Assembly: GCA_018806915.1 (NCBI GenBank)
Contig: JAGKQI010000078.1
Location: forward strand, 1,302,001 to 1,366,000
Direction: 5' to 3'
Source: Phytophthora colocasiae
Lineage: Eukaryota; Oomycota; Peronosporomycetes; Peronosporales; Peronosporaceae
DNA length: 64,000 nt
Shown here in pieces: positions 1 through 10,301 of the stretch; the stretch's first letter is position 1; each line of letters begins with the position of its first letter. The position numbers and the translations under genes are program-made. A model generated the notes under the pieces. That model worked only from the letters and a program-made list of their open reading frames with translations, made no database searches and was not told the DNA's origin.

Positions 1-1207
1 TACTCTCGCTTGATGTCGCTTCCCATCGCGTATTTTCGATAACTGTCTTGATCGCTTCGGGCGGAAGAAGATGAAGGTGAAGTCGCATAAAGTCGAAACG
101 ACTAGCATCTAGTGATCTTCTCGCGACATGATTCAGAAACGACGCTCTACCGGCAATGAGGAAAAACAGTTTCCGATTCTCAAACAGAGGTTGCAACATT
201 TTGCAAAACTCGAAGAATTGTTCTCTCCTCGCAGCATTATCCAGTTTGTTGTGGTCAAAAGTCAAGCCGATTTCATCGATCACAATGAAAAGGGGCCCCA
301 CTTCCTTCGCTAACTTTACCAAGAGGGACTTGTCTTTGAGGTTGTCGAAAGCGTGGGGTAAAACGTCATAATTCGCTTCGAAGAAATCTCGGATAAGTTC
401 GATCAAACTTTGTGACGCTAGATAATAATCAAAGTCACCATTCTCGTCCAGAACATGCGATTGTGCCAACGTGATACGTATCGTGTGGCAACTGCATAGA
501 GTGTTCATAAATTCATCCGCTGTCGTGTCAGGCCTTAGCGACTGGCATCTCCGAATGTACTCTTGACCAAATCTCGACTTTCCGAGTCCAGACACATTGT
601 CCAAAAGCGGAATCACCCATGTTAGGCCATATCGATCTCTCGCCCGATTGAAATTTACTTTGTGGAATTCGACGAGGTCCTTCACCGCCTTCTCTCGATT
701 GACGAAGAAGAGCCTAGAGTCTCTAGAATACACCGGTTCTTCTTCCTTCCATTCCCACTTCTTCACTTCACTCGTTTTCAGTCTCTTCATCGGCTTCTGA
801 TCTTCGATTTCGGAGTGCACTCGCGTCCGACTCGGCACAGATTGCTCCTCAGGAAGTCTCACGAGTACGTGAACCACATCCTCTCCAAGCGGTACATCTT
901 CCCCAAACAACCGCGGATCTTTAGCTCTGTTCAACTTCCACGTGGGCCATAACGCCTTCAACTTTGAAGTGTCAACACGGTTCTGCAGCAGCTTATTGAC
1001 CAGATCTTCGTCATATGACAACCAGCCGCTTTCCTCTGTCTTCGCCAGGAAGAGTTGCAGGTTCTTCGCAGCTACAGTTTTCAGGGTTGGGTCGTCCTTG
1101 TTCTGAACCTTGATCACCTCCTGCAACGCGGAAACCGACTCAGTATTGCCGATGTTCACCTCGAACGCACTTCCCTCCCCAACGATCGCACAAAACAGCT
1201 TCACCAT
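1..1207 (-). CDS. CRN (Crinkler) effector with NTPase-like C-terminus, partial at window edge
   Basis: Open from ATG at 1207 to the window edge, about 402 codons, with no stop. The N-terminus (MVKLFCAIVG...) is the CRN ubiquitin-like header. LFLAK lies at residues 52-56 and HVLVRLP at 113-119, the motif that closes the header. A P-loop-like GLGKS follows, then a Walker-B-like string ending in IDEIG. By family knowledge CRNs are host-directed effectors that often reach the plant nucleus; the middle is a P-loop NTPase found in many oomycete CRNs. It is clearly diverged from the other CRN copies in the window (16.9, 38.5, 41.6, 51.7 kb), so it is not part of the recent duplication. The 3' end is outside the window, so integrity there is unknown. 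It is transcribed away from the nuclease-like gene at 1472. Confidence 0.85.
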   Translation of the reverse strand, partial: MVKLFCAIVGEGSAFEVNIGNTESVSALQEVIKVQNKDDPTLKTVAAKNLQLFLAKTEESGWLSYDEDLVNKLLQNRVDTSKLKALWPTWKLNRAKDPRLFGEDVPLGEDVVHVLVRLPEEQSVPSRTRVHSEIEDQKPMKRLKTSEVKKWEWKEEEPVYSRDSRLFFVNREKAVKDLVEFHKVNFNRARDRYGLTWVIPLLDNVSGLGKSRFGQEYIRRCQSLRPDTTADEFMNTLCSCHTIRITLAQSHVLDENGDFDYYLASQSLIELIRDFFEANYDVLPHAFDNLKDKSLLVKLAKEVGPLFIVIDEIGLTFDHNKLDNAARREQFFEFCKMLQPLFENRKLFFLIAGRASFLNHVARRSLDASRFDFMRLHLHLLPPEAIKTVIENTRWEATSSES

Positions 1208-1471
1208 CTTCCCTCGAGTCGGTGGATTCTGAAATGAGCTTCACTATCGGAGTGTGTCTCGTCATCTTCCTTCAATCGGAGGTTCATAGTTTCTGTAGGA
1301 AAACGCACAAAAAGTTCTCCAACATCTCTTTTGTGAATTTCTTCGTAATTGTCAAACCCGAAGGCATGCAACCACACGGATTCCATCAGTCTGCGCAAGT
1401 CCCAAGGCTGGGACGTGTACAGCTTGTCCGACGGGGAAGGGAAGATATTGCCACACTCTCGACAACAACTG
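1208..1471. other. Divergent intergenic region between CRN and nuclease-like gene
   Basis: 264 bp separate two start codons on opposite strands, so both promoters should lie here. I see no clear match to the oomycete initiator. Frames open on both strands in this stretch lack a convincing start or similarity, so I treat them as chance. Confidence 0.4.
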
Positions 1472-2146
1472 ATGATTAGACCTCCGCTCGAAGCCATCTC
1501 AGCGGAAGCGCGCGGTGCCATGGAGAGATTGAAGAGCAGTCTGAAGACACTTGATCTAGGCAACGCTCGGAGATTGGCAAACGGTGGCGACTTCCTCGTG
1601 GAACAGCACATACCTTTGGAAACGTGGAACCGGTATGTCGCTAGGAGCACGCTTCCTCCCAATCGCCATCTCAATCAGCTCGTATGGGCTGACGAAAGCG
1701 TATGGCTGGTGGAATTCACTATGAGTGGTGGGCATGAGTGTGCAGCCAGATCCTGCGAGTCAATGCTTGTCGGACAACTCGGTCGTCTTCTGGCTTATAC
1801 GGGTAGTATGACGCTCTATACTCCAAACCAGGCAACGTACGAAGCGGATAACACATATCGACCCATGAGCACCGTACCAGGGATTCAATTCCCTACTGGC
1901 ATCGAGCCACGACAATGGGTAACAGTCATCGTAGAGATCCTCAACAACCAAAGTTGGGATTCGGTTCACGCCAAGGTGAATGTGTACAGGCAACGTGCGG
2001 GTGTCGAATATATCATCTGCATCAAGATGTCATCGGATCTGGATCATTGGACCTACGAGGTGTACGACGTCAGAAATCGCATTCCTGCACACGGAAACAT
2101 TAAGGGTGCTTTGCAACCGTTAGGAGATTCCGAGTATTCTTCCTGA
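1472..2146 (+). CDS. Uma2-like PD-(D/E)XK nuclease-fold protein
   Basis: 224 residues from ATG 1472. The frame is open upstream to a TTG at 1349, but ATG 1472 is the first methionine. The C-terminal half reads like the Uma2/DUF820 fold: a hydrophobic strand ending in VEIL, then SWD...AKVNVYRQ, AGVEYIICI and a final strand. In the family the E of VEIL and the K of AKVNVY are the E-x-K metal-binding pair of the PD-(D/E)XK core, with an upstream acidic residue. Uma2 proteins are common in bacteria and occur scattered in oomycetes; substrate and role are unknown. It is divergent from the CRN at 1207. Nuclease folds of this superfamily are also C-terminal domains of some CRNs, so kinship to a CRN tail is possible, but no CRN header is present. 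No intron is needed. Confidence 0.6.
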   Translation: MIRPPLEAISAEARGAMERLKSSLKTLDLGNARRLANGGDFLVEQHIPLETWNRYVARSTLPPNRHLNQLVWADESVWLVEFTMSGGHECAARSCESMLVGQLGRLLAYTGSMTLYTPNQATYEADNTYRPMSTVPGIQFPTGIEPRQWVTVIVEILNNQSWDSVHAKVNVYRQRAGVEYIICIKMSSDLDHWTYEVYDVRNRIPAHGNIKGALQPLGDSEYSS

Positions 2147-2317
2147 CGAATTAAAACACTTTTCAGGAAAATGCAGCTACCAATCTGAAGGCCACCGTTG
2201 TATTTTACAGTTGAAAGCCCAAGGATACGAGTATGGGTGGGGGGTGGAGCCGCGCTTGATGCAATATCATTTAGAATTCATAATCAAACCTTCAGGATTC
2301 CCATCAGACGACTCCAT

Positions 2318-2357
2318 TTAACCCTTCCAATCCGATCGGAATTCCGGATTCTCCGTC
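2318..2357 (+). repeat. piggyBac left terminal inverted repeat
   Basis: Begins with the TTAA target site, then CCCTTCCAATCCG and, further in, CGGATTCTCCG. It pairs with 5991-6029 with several mismatches and a small length difference in the middle. Confidence 0.8.
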
Positions 2358-2615
2358 ATATTTAATATATGAATTAACATATACCGGAAAATCAGTACAA
2401 TTTATCATGGTTCAAGCCCTTTCGCATGACACGTAGTCAGAACGAGTCCAATGATTGGCTAGAATAGTGTGATGTGCAGTACAAGAACGGCGCAAAAAAC
2501 TCTGCATTGAAATCTCCCTGCAAAACCGTTATTCACAGCATCAACGATGGGACAACCAAGGTAAGAAACGACAGTCATTATATTCTGCAAAGGAATTCTC
2601 AACTCAATTCTCACT

Positions 2616-5600
2616 TTAGTTCTCCTCCTCCGCTACCTCTGGCCTACGCTTCTTGACGAACCGAATCTTGTGCTGCAACTGCGGTGGAATGGCAGTCCCA
2701 TTCTTCCAGCTCTGATGCCAAACTTGATCGCACGTGAGAGCGCTGCCGTGCTCTAGCCGGCGTGGCTTGTTGCAAAGCGTTACCCTTCCTTTCTTCTCGC
2801 GTGAGCATGTTGCGCAGAAGAAGCTTGTCTCGAAGCTCCGTACACCAGCGCCAGCGTACGCAGAGCAGACTTTACACAACCACTGGCGCCGCTTGAAACC
2901 ATTCATCTCGACGGTCTTCTCTAGGATGTGTGGATGGCGTGGCAGCGGCTCCGTTACGAGATCCTCCAAGTCGTCGCCGCCAACAAAGTCTTCATTGGTT
3001 TGGTTGAGTAGGTCGATGTGGAGGCGCCTCATGAACGCTGCATGCGTGGGAACCGGCTTGCCACGACGTTGCATCGCGATCTTGTGCACGATGAACGCGT
3101 TCACCATGGCCAGATCGACCAAGCCGAGAAAAATGGTCTTATAATACTTCCTCATCCGAATTGCACGCTGTATGGAGTATCGTTGTAGTCGTAGTTGATC
3201 ATGAACATCCACGCCTCCCATAGCTTCATGGTATTCACGCACGAGCCGGGGGCAGGGAACTGTCGAGACTGAGCCGTCGCGCTCTCGCCTAGTGACTTCT
3301 GTTAGCTGCGTTGAGCAGCCTGTACCGAGGAACCGGACGGGTTTGTTATCCATCCAAGCCAGCGCCACAATCTCAGGATGATCCCGCCAGACACCTACAC
3401 GATACGTCCCACGTGGCATCCGCTTGGGCCGCTTCTTCTGCGTGAAGTCGATGGCCTTGCACCAGCCTCTTCGATCTTTTCGCATGGTCCCAACGTGGCA
3501 ATACCCCATGCTGAGTAGTTTGTGTGACAAAGGAATGGACGTGTAGAAATTGTCTGTGCAGATCAGACGCTGCGCTGGTTGGCCTCGAAGCACGTGCGAG
3601 AGATTCGTGATCACAGCACGTTGAGCAACAGCCTCCTCATTTGCATTTTTCTTGCCGCAGTAAATCTCAAGCCTGATCAGATAACACAACACGTTCAGCC
3701 TTCTCCTGAATAAACTGCGGAACATCCTGAAGGTATAACGGATCCTCCGTCGAAAGCAATTCCGTACCTGGCGCAATACGCGGTCTCAGCGCAGCACGTC
3801 AAGTAGAACTTCGTTCCCCACTTGTTGGGCTTCATCGGCATGAACTGGCGCATCGGGTTCCGGCGGTGCCGCATTGGAACCATTCCTTCGTCAAAAGAGA
3901 TACGAGATCCCATGCGATACCCACGGAAGAACGTCTTCTGAAGAGCTTGAATGACAGGTCTGATCTTGAAAGCTCGGTCGCCGCTGTCGGCTTGGTTGGC
4001 ATTGTTGTTGAAGTGGAGGTAACGCGCGATATCGTGGAACCGGTCACGACTGATGAACTGCCCGAAAGTCCCGCGTGACAGCGCTCCTTCAATCTTGGTA
4101 ATCCAGTGACGACTTAGACTCTCGCGTCGAGGCTCAAGTGATCGCGCAATCAGTAGACCTACGAAACGCACGAGCTCATGAGGTTGTATGGGGTTCTTGC
4201 GCTTCAATTTGGTCCGGTACTCTTCAACAGAGAGCACAATGGTGGAAGGTGTTGTCTCACGTCTCGCACGAGCTCGCGCTCGCATTCCCTGCGCAATTTC
4301 GTCGATGCTGTCGGAGCGGTATCTGTTCGTCTCCTTTGCTACCATCCGCCAAAGCTCTTTTGGCAAGAAGAAGTAGAAGATTGCCAACGGGCTCTCTGCA
4401 TACGCAAGTGCCGCTCTCGTAGGCCCTGATGGACCGTCATACAGCGGCATCGGATCGAGAAGAACTTGACCAGAGTGTTGCTCGTCGAAGGTATCCCATC
4501 CATCAGCCTGTAGCTGATCCAACTCCTCATCAGTCAGCTCGAACTCCACTGGCAGTTCGTCAGCGTCAACACCTTCTTCTTCTTCTTCTTCGCGCTCATC
4601 ATCGTTTAGGCCCTCGTGCGCAACAGAATCTTTATCGTCGTCTGGATCATACTCGTCCTCGTCGAGCAGAATGGATTCTTCGTCGCCTTCAGCGTCAGAG
4701 TTGAGCTCGAGCAACCAATCACTCTCTCCAGTATTGAGATCGTCTGGTTCGGTGGAGGCAAAAAGTTGGTCGCGCTTCAATGCGGTCAAGAAGTCCTCTG
4801 AGTCGAAGTCGTCCAGCGACACAGCTGCCACGGACCGACGAACACCAACATGTTCGACCCTCACGTCCGTAAGAGCATCTTCAGTAGAAGGCGCCGTATC
4901 CGCGTGGGCATCCGTAAGAGCAAGTTCAGCCGTTGAAGTAATGTTCACAGGAGCCTCCGTAACAGCAAGTTCAGTCGTTGACGTAATGTCCACAGGAGTC
5001 TCCGTAACAGCAAGTTCAGTCATTGACGTAATGTCCACAGGAGTCTCCGTAACAGCAAGTTCAGTCGTTGACGTAATGTCCACAGCAGCGTGACGCGGAG
5101 AATCAACAACTACTTCAGCCTCCTCCGGAAGATGTAATTCCACTCGTTCATGAAGACAAGGCATTGACTCCGTGATGACATCAACTGGAAGTTCCATAAC
5201 AGTTCAATCAGTCAACCGACAGCTTCACAAACATTTAGATACAAACTTACCGCTCTTTCTCCGTTTGGATGATGCCCGTTTTGCCGGTGCCCGTCGTTTC
5301 CCTGTAGAAGTACTCCGTTGGTCCGGCGGCGTGGTCGTGGCACCTTGTGTGGCCTTACTTGCAGATCTTGGCATCTTGCGTGCAACACCCTTTTCAGCAG
5401 CAAGCAGCTGCACGGCTGATTCATTTGTTGCAGCTATAGATTGAGGTGTTGTCGGTGGCTCCGTGCCTTGCGCTATTGGGCCAAACTCCAGCCACCCTTG
5501 ACGCCGGCAGTAGCGCATCAAACTATCCTCACCTAAAACGACGCTTATGTTAGCAAGTAGTATGCATGTATGATTCCGTAGACCACCTACCAACAAAGAA

Positions 5601-5753
5601 GTCGATGCCTTCAGCCCCTTTCAGGTTCCCATCGGGCGGCAGGTATCTCTGGGCGTTACTGAGGCCTGTCGATCTGCGGTACGTCCAACCCTTCTTCGTC
5701 AATTCGCGCCATATCTGCTGGAAGGACTTCTCGAACGCGAGCACGACTGTCAT
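2616..5753 (-). CDS. piggyBac-family transposase, four exons, intact
   Basis: Exons (minus strand) 5753-5591, 5532-5251, 5184-3768 and 3672-2616. The introns of 58, 66 and 95 bp are GT-AG; the first has a CTAAC branch-like site. The joined length is 2,919 nt, exactly 972 residues plus stop. ATG 5753 has an in-frame TGA just upstream. The parts look like separate or frameshifted frames, but each junction restores family sequence (for instance TAYCAR joined to LEIYCG). The DDD catalytic acids are visible in FDEGMVPMR, TDNFYTS and VDVHDQ. The C-terminus carries the cysteine-rich zinc-binding region (CKVCSAY...CATCS...). The N-terminus has a DNA-binding-like segment, a basic stretch, and an acidic region with a 15-residue tandem repeat. 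It should excise and insert at TTAA. Confidence 0.88.
4905..5092 (-). repeat. Coding minisatellite, about four 45-bp units, in the transposase
   Basis: Four adjacent units encode variants of VDITSTTELAVTETP. The unit length is a multiple of three, so copy number can change without breaking the frame. The outermost unit is the most diverged. It lies in the disordered acidic N-terminal part. Confidence 0.85.
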
Positions 5754-5990
5754 GAATCAAACTCTCTCGTCCGGCGCTGATTTCGAAATGAAGGGTTGGC
5801 AGAGGCCACGCGTCTCTCTGGATATTTATATCTGTTACCCTAACCCCTTCAAGCAAATCTCATGTCTCATCAGACACAGACACTACAACTGGCCTGCTTA
5901 AATTTATCTCATACAAACTTCTATATGCGGATTTTGGCTGCGTCGAAGTCTGTTGAGGACATTGCTGAATAGTTTCACCTCTATAAATTA

Positions 5991-6029
5991 GATTCCGGAG
6001 AATCCGTAACGCCGGATTAGAAGTGTTAA
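5991..6029 (-). repeat. piggyBac right terminal inverted repeat
   Basis: Read inward on the minus strand it starts TTAACACTTCTAATCCGG and reaches CGGATTCTCCGG, mirroring the left end. Confidence 0.8.
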
Positions 6030-6387
6030 GACGATGACTGGAAGAAACAAGCGAAGCCGAATAAATCCTCCGGCACCGAGAATGGATACTTTTGCAGCGT
6101 GAAAGTAACTTTTTGCGGTTGGGTGAGGGTTCGGACTTCACTCTGCCTCGGTGCCGATAGCCACTTGGTCGCCAGTCGTTCAGATGACTGGCTAGCAGAG
6201 CCAGACAAGAAACGCAGTTGAATTGTCGTTATTCTGCTATTTGCCACAAGCACAACAACTACATTGAATCTAGAGCTAGTTAAAACCCTCCTCGCCACAC
6301 CCGTGCAGGAGGCGGTGTCAATACATCAAGCTTCATGCCCCACAACTGAGTGAAAACAACTTCCCGATAGCACTAACCTGTGTACGA
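6030..6387. other. Stretch without recognised gene
   Basis: 358 bp between the piggyBac end and the ankyrin pseudogene. The frames are short and resemble nothing I know. It may hold the promoter of the former ankyrin gene. Confidence 0.4.
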
Positions 6388-7208
6388 GTGGTAGTTCAAA
6401 ATGGTCCCGATATGCTGTATGTACCTCATATTGTTGCCAAACTTGATGAGTTTCTCGATGGCTCCTGGAAATGGACTCTTACTGAAGCCTGCGCGTCCAA
6501 CTTCCATCATCTAGTTGAACGACTTCTTGCAAGACAGAAAGCTGCTAACCCATCCAATGGTTTTTACAACGGCAATTCGAGAAATGTTTGAGCAAGACGG
6601 TGGAGGTGGGGAACTTGAAAATGGTTCAACTATTGACAAAACACTTTCGAAACTGCTGTGTTGGGGAACAACTAGTTCTAGCGGCTACAAACCGTGGCCT
6701 ATCCGACATTGTAAAGTGGCTACTTGAGTGCAAATGTGATGTCGAGTGGGATGCTTATACTGTTCGTATAGCTATTTTTCAAGGGCAGTTTGAATTAGCA
6801 AAATGGCTACCTATCGACAGCCTCTGCGGATGACATCGTAGTGTGGGTGCTCGCTGCAGCTGAAAAAGGGGAGTTGGCAATGGTTAAATGGGCTTGCAGC
6901 TTACTGACTGAGCGGGACACTGATCAGAACCCTCATTATGCACTGGAAGAATTGGATTTGGTTGGAGTTGTGCAGATTGCTACCAATTGCGGTCACCTTC
7001 ATGTACTACAGTGGATGATGGACGAGCCGATTCGAAAAGTTTTTCTTTCAGAATTAACTCCACAGGACAAGATATATGTTTATACAGCAGCAGCTCGTGG
7101 ACATATCACCACTCTCACTTGGTTAATTCACCACTACCCGCAAATGTGCGACGTTCGTTATGCATATTTAAAAGCTGCTGGAAGTGGCCACCTGGATATT
7201 ATTCGCTT

Positions 7209-7303
7209 ATTTCCATGTCAATATACAGCGATGTGGGGCACAGTCACGTCGTGTTGTAGTGAGTTAGCGAGGCCGGCTCGAAATTGGAGCTGGACGGAGC
7301 CCC
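7209..7303 (-). repeat. Split direct repeat B2 (3' end of Ngaro element)
   Basis: 95 bp copy of B1. A 27-bp C/G-rich spacer (7304-7330) separates it from A2. Ankyrin coding sequence resumes immediately outside. Confidence 0.88.
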
Positions 7304-7330
7304 CCCCCTCCGAAGGGCGTGGAGTGGTGG

Positions 7331-7512
7331 GTTTGCTTGTGCTGCTCGTAGGAAACTACTGAATGACTGACTAAGTTTACGACTCCTACACTACGTCGCG
7401 GGATAAGAAACTTCGTCGTGAGTTTCTTGTCGAGGATGGCAGCCTAGGTTTGTGGCATCGCAATCCAAACCTGAAAAACATGTTTTCCCTCGCCTCGCTC
7501 AGGAAAACTTCG
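7331..7512 (-). repeat. Split direct repeat A2
   Basis: 182 bp direct copy of A1, abutting B1 without a gap. Confidence 0.88.
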
Positions 7513-7607
7513 ATTTCCATGTCAATATACAGCGATGTGGGGCACAGTCACGTCGTGTTGTAGTGAGTTAGCGAGGCCGGCTCGAAATTGGAGCTGGACG
7601 GAGCCCC
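7513..7607 (-). repeat. Split direct repeat B1
   Basis: 95 bp, identical by eye to B2 (7209-7303). The tyrosine recombinase stop codon (7568-7570) lies inside it. Confidence 0.88.
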
Positions 7608-8674
7608 ACCGGTGCAGCCGGGCTAACTCGTGACAATGCGCCGATCGTCATTTTGGTTGCGAGAGACTTCGACGCCAATTCGTTGATCCTCGTGTAGCGC
7701 TCGTAGGTATCTGACGACCACCTTCCAAACAGTTTTATCGTGAGTCGGTCGACTCCTGCTGAAAACATCGCCGTGGCGCCACCGCTTCTCATGGAGTGTG
7801 TACCGAATTGAATTGGATCCGCTCCTACTGACGCGGCGGCTGACTTGATCGCATCCGAGAGGCTGCTTGATGGAAGAACCGTGATGGAGTCGACAGAACA
7901 CAACGCCAGTCCGGTTCCTTCTTGCATCGCATGCCGCTTGAGCTCCCAAGCTGCTAGTACAGGACACAGCCACTTCGAACCTGAGCGATGCAGAAAACGA
8001 GAGGTGCTGGTGCCTACTTGATCGGTTTTGCTTCCCCGGAATTTGATTGTTACGGCCACGGCATCTTGAAGGTTTGTAGTTGTAGATCCACAGCCCTTGG
8101 AGAATATCACGTCTGCAGCTTGGATAATGTACGGTTTCACTTTCTTGCTATCGGCTAGATACTCTGATCGTCGGAGCATAAAGAAGAAGCCCACGACCGC
8201 AGCCCCCCAGAGAACGCGGTCGCGGGAATTTCTGAAGTCGAGTTGTTGGCGCATCGCTTTGAGGATTTCCTTGGTGATTGGTTGTTTCTGCTTCGGGGGA
8301 GGTGACAACCTTTGCATCCCGCGCAGGGCCATCTCGTGTCCTGCATGGAGACCGACGGAATATCCTCTATCGCGCTTATGATACCACGCAATGTGGCTGA
8401 GCGCGGACAGCACGGTGCCGATAGCGAGAGTTTGGCCGGAGGTAGATCCCGAGTACCAGTAGTTGATGGCGTACAAGACGAGTTGGTATGAGTGCTGTTG
8501 AACATTTTCGGGTAACCATGGCGAGTATCCGCGTTGTGCACACCAAGATGACCATCTTCTCCATGTAGCTTCGTACTTAGGTCTTGAGCCTGGGGCCAAT
8601 GCGTAGGATTGAAGTTGAGCGAGAATGTGGCGTAAATCTTGCGAATTACGGTCGGCACGGGGATCTGAGACCAC
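7568..8674 (-). CDS. Tyrosine recombinase of the Ngaro element
   Basis: About 368 residues, open throughout. It has a SAM-like core-binding N-terminus, then the catalytic domain with the box A arginine (MLRRSEYL), the H-x-x-R pair (HSMRSGGATAM), and GRWSSDTYERYTR with the tyrosine nucleophile. These are the R-H-R-Y residues of the family, which in Ngaro elements integrate a circular cDNA. The frame has no clear ATG start at 8674 and probably continues from the pol frame upstream (the RNase H end, ADAGSRAW, lies at about 8740 in another frame). The C-terminal residues are encoded in repeat B1. Confidence 0.82.
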   Translation of the reverse strand: MVSDPRADRNSQDLRHILAQLQSYALAPGSRPKYEATWRRWSSWCAQRGYSPWLPENVQQHSYQLVLYAINYWYSGSTSGQTLAIGTVLSALSHIAWYHKRDRGYSVGLHAGHEMALRGMQRLSPPPKQKQPITKEILKAMRQQLDFRNSRDRVLWGAAVVGFFFMLRRSEYLADSKKVKPYIIQAADVIFSKGCGSTTTNLQDAVAVTIKFRGSKTDQVGTSTSRFLHRSGSKWLCPVLAAWELKRHAMQEGTGLALCSVDSITVLPSSSLSDAIKSAAASVGADPIQFGTHSMRSGGATAMFSAGVDRLTIKLFGRWSSDTYERYTRINELASKSLATKMTIGALSRVSPAAPVGLRPAPISSRPR

Positions 8675-8742
8675 ATAGACGAGAGGTTAGACCAGACTTT
8701 TGCGTGATTTGGTGTCCATGCTCGGGATCCTGCGTCGGCCAT

Positions 8743-10116
8743 AGTGTTGATCGCTCCTGGTAGGTGTTTACAACTGAGTCGGATGCCATATATGGCTTCG
8801 GCGAGACCAATTGCTCTGTTAATTTCTTTGAGCCATGCAGTTTCGGCTTGAAGCTCGATTAGTCCAAGAGATTGCAGAAGTGTTGTCGGACCATACTTGG
8901 ACGTAGGTCAATCCTGAGGGTGTCTTCCTTTCCAGGCAGGTCCAAAACACCAAACAGCAAGAGCCACACAGAGCTGCTCCTCACGTTAATGTTGAATCCG
9001 TCAGGTCCTGCTGCTGCCTGGATTAACTTTTTGCTCAGGTTCATCGAATTTGACCTGAATAAACTGTCTGTCGGCTGGGTTCAGGACAGCCAAGCCAGAG
9101 TTGCTTGCGTCCATGTAAAGATGTACATCGGGAGGTTGATGTTTCGTGAATTGAGAGAGCGGTAGATTCCGGAGTTGTCCTCTTGACAGGATCAGTTCAA
9201 ACCATTGCAAATCGAGCCGCATCGTCTCGTCCAGCACAATAAGTTCCGTTTCGAGGGGCTCTAAGGCTGGCATGATGAAGGTGCTGGTAAAAGGCCTTTG
9301 CGGAATTAATGCACAGACACACATGTCGTAGACTCCCGATGACCTGTTGCAGTTCCGTTTTCGTCACTCGGTTTTTGAGTTGCAGCTTTTGTACTCGGTC
9401 AAGAGCCTTGAGTATCTTGTCTTGTGGCATTGAGATCGTGCGTTCCACGGTGTCGAAGATTAGTCCAAGGACTTGTAAACGAGTCTCCCAGTTTGAGAAT
9501 TTCTTGTCGTTGATTGCTGTCGGGCCCAATACCGCTAGCATGGCGATACGAAGAGTTTCTGTTTGCTAGCTGAAGTCGACTGCCTCTGTCTGGTCTCCAC
9601 CATGACGTGGTCATCTACCCATTCATATGGGTAGAAGGGGTTGATGTCGGTTGAACTGGAATCCATTGAGGCTGGACATTCGCGGCCAACTAGCCATGAA
9701 ATTGCACCACCGACAACGCCATAATAGGCCGGAGAACTTGTCCATCCAAAGGGGGCAGATAGGTCGATGATGAGTACGTTATGTTCCGGGATGGTAGCGG
9801 CCATCCACCGAACGTGCCCACTGCCCACTCATAAGATGTCGGAATGCTCCTTTAACATCACCTTTCATCAGTCGGACTACCGTGCCTTTGTATTTGCGGT
9901 GGCACCACTCGATCCTCCGTGCAATGTGTGCTACACTTTTTGTAGTCAAGCTCGGGAACACCATCATGAGAGGGATTGATCATTTGTAGAATGGCCTGAT
10001 CGAAATGACAGGGTCATGAATGAGCCGGATTTCTTCGTCCGGGTCACAGTCCTTCTTTTCCACAGCGCCGTGCGGACTAATTTGAATATCTTTCCAGACT
10101 TCGAGTACGGCGATAT
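8743..10116 (-). pseudogene. Ngaro reverse transcriptase-RNase H, frameshifted
   Basis: Pieces in different frames, in order: MKGDVKGAFRHL (RT motif A, near 9870), FGWTSSPAYYG and YEWVDDHVMVE (motif C, near 9620), a thumb-like segment LGLIFDTVERTISMP, then RNase H VHLYMDASNSGLAVL (near 9100) and its last acidic motif ADAGSR near 8740. The domain order is right for YR retroelements, but at least three frame changes show the copy is not functional unless these are sequencing errors. Confidence 0.72.
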
Positions 10117-10301
10117 CTAGTACGAGATGATTGGCCGGCGTCTTGACCTGATCGGATTGCCTTGATTACTGCATTCAAGTATTTCCTGAAGCTGATCGAT
10201 GATTTCTGACAGAATTTGTTTGATCTGGCGCGGCAGTCTTCCAGGTTGGCTGAATCCCATTTCGAGCCATGTCGTTGAGCAGAGATTTGTGCTTGTAGCC
10301 G

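Larger units (their letters stand above)
2318..6029 (-). mobile_element. Complete piggyBac DNA transposon
   Basis: 3,712 bp bounded by TTAA at 2318-2321 and TTAA at 6026-6029, the target duplication of piggyBac. Just inside are imperfect terminal inverted repeats: the left end starts TTAACCCTTCCAATCC and the right end, read inward, TTAACACTTCTAATCC. Both then continue to a shared CGGATTCTCCG. The single gene inside is an intact, spliced piggyBac transposase. No other passenger gene is seen. Flanks are the 3' side of the Uma2-like gene and the upstream side of the ankyrin pseudogene. Confidence 0.88.

Noticed and set aside
128..952. Plus-strand frames of 60-96 codons at the left edge
   Set aside because: They are shadows of the minus-strand CRN; the same shadows recur opposite each CRN copy.
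1201..1674. Minus-strand frame of 157 codons between the CRN and nuclease-like genes
   Set aside because: It overlaps the plus-strand Uma2-like gene and starts at a non-ATG codon in the CRN upstream region; no similarity.
3673..3767. Frameshift in the piggyBac transposase
   Set aside because: It is a 95-bp GT-AG intron; splicing restores the family sequence and the total frame is a multiple of three.
7209..7607. Two 95-bp direct repeats as an ordinary LTR pair
   Set aside because: They do not flank the coding region; together with the A repeats they form the split direct repeat pattern of Ngaro elements.
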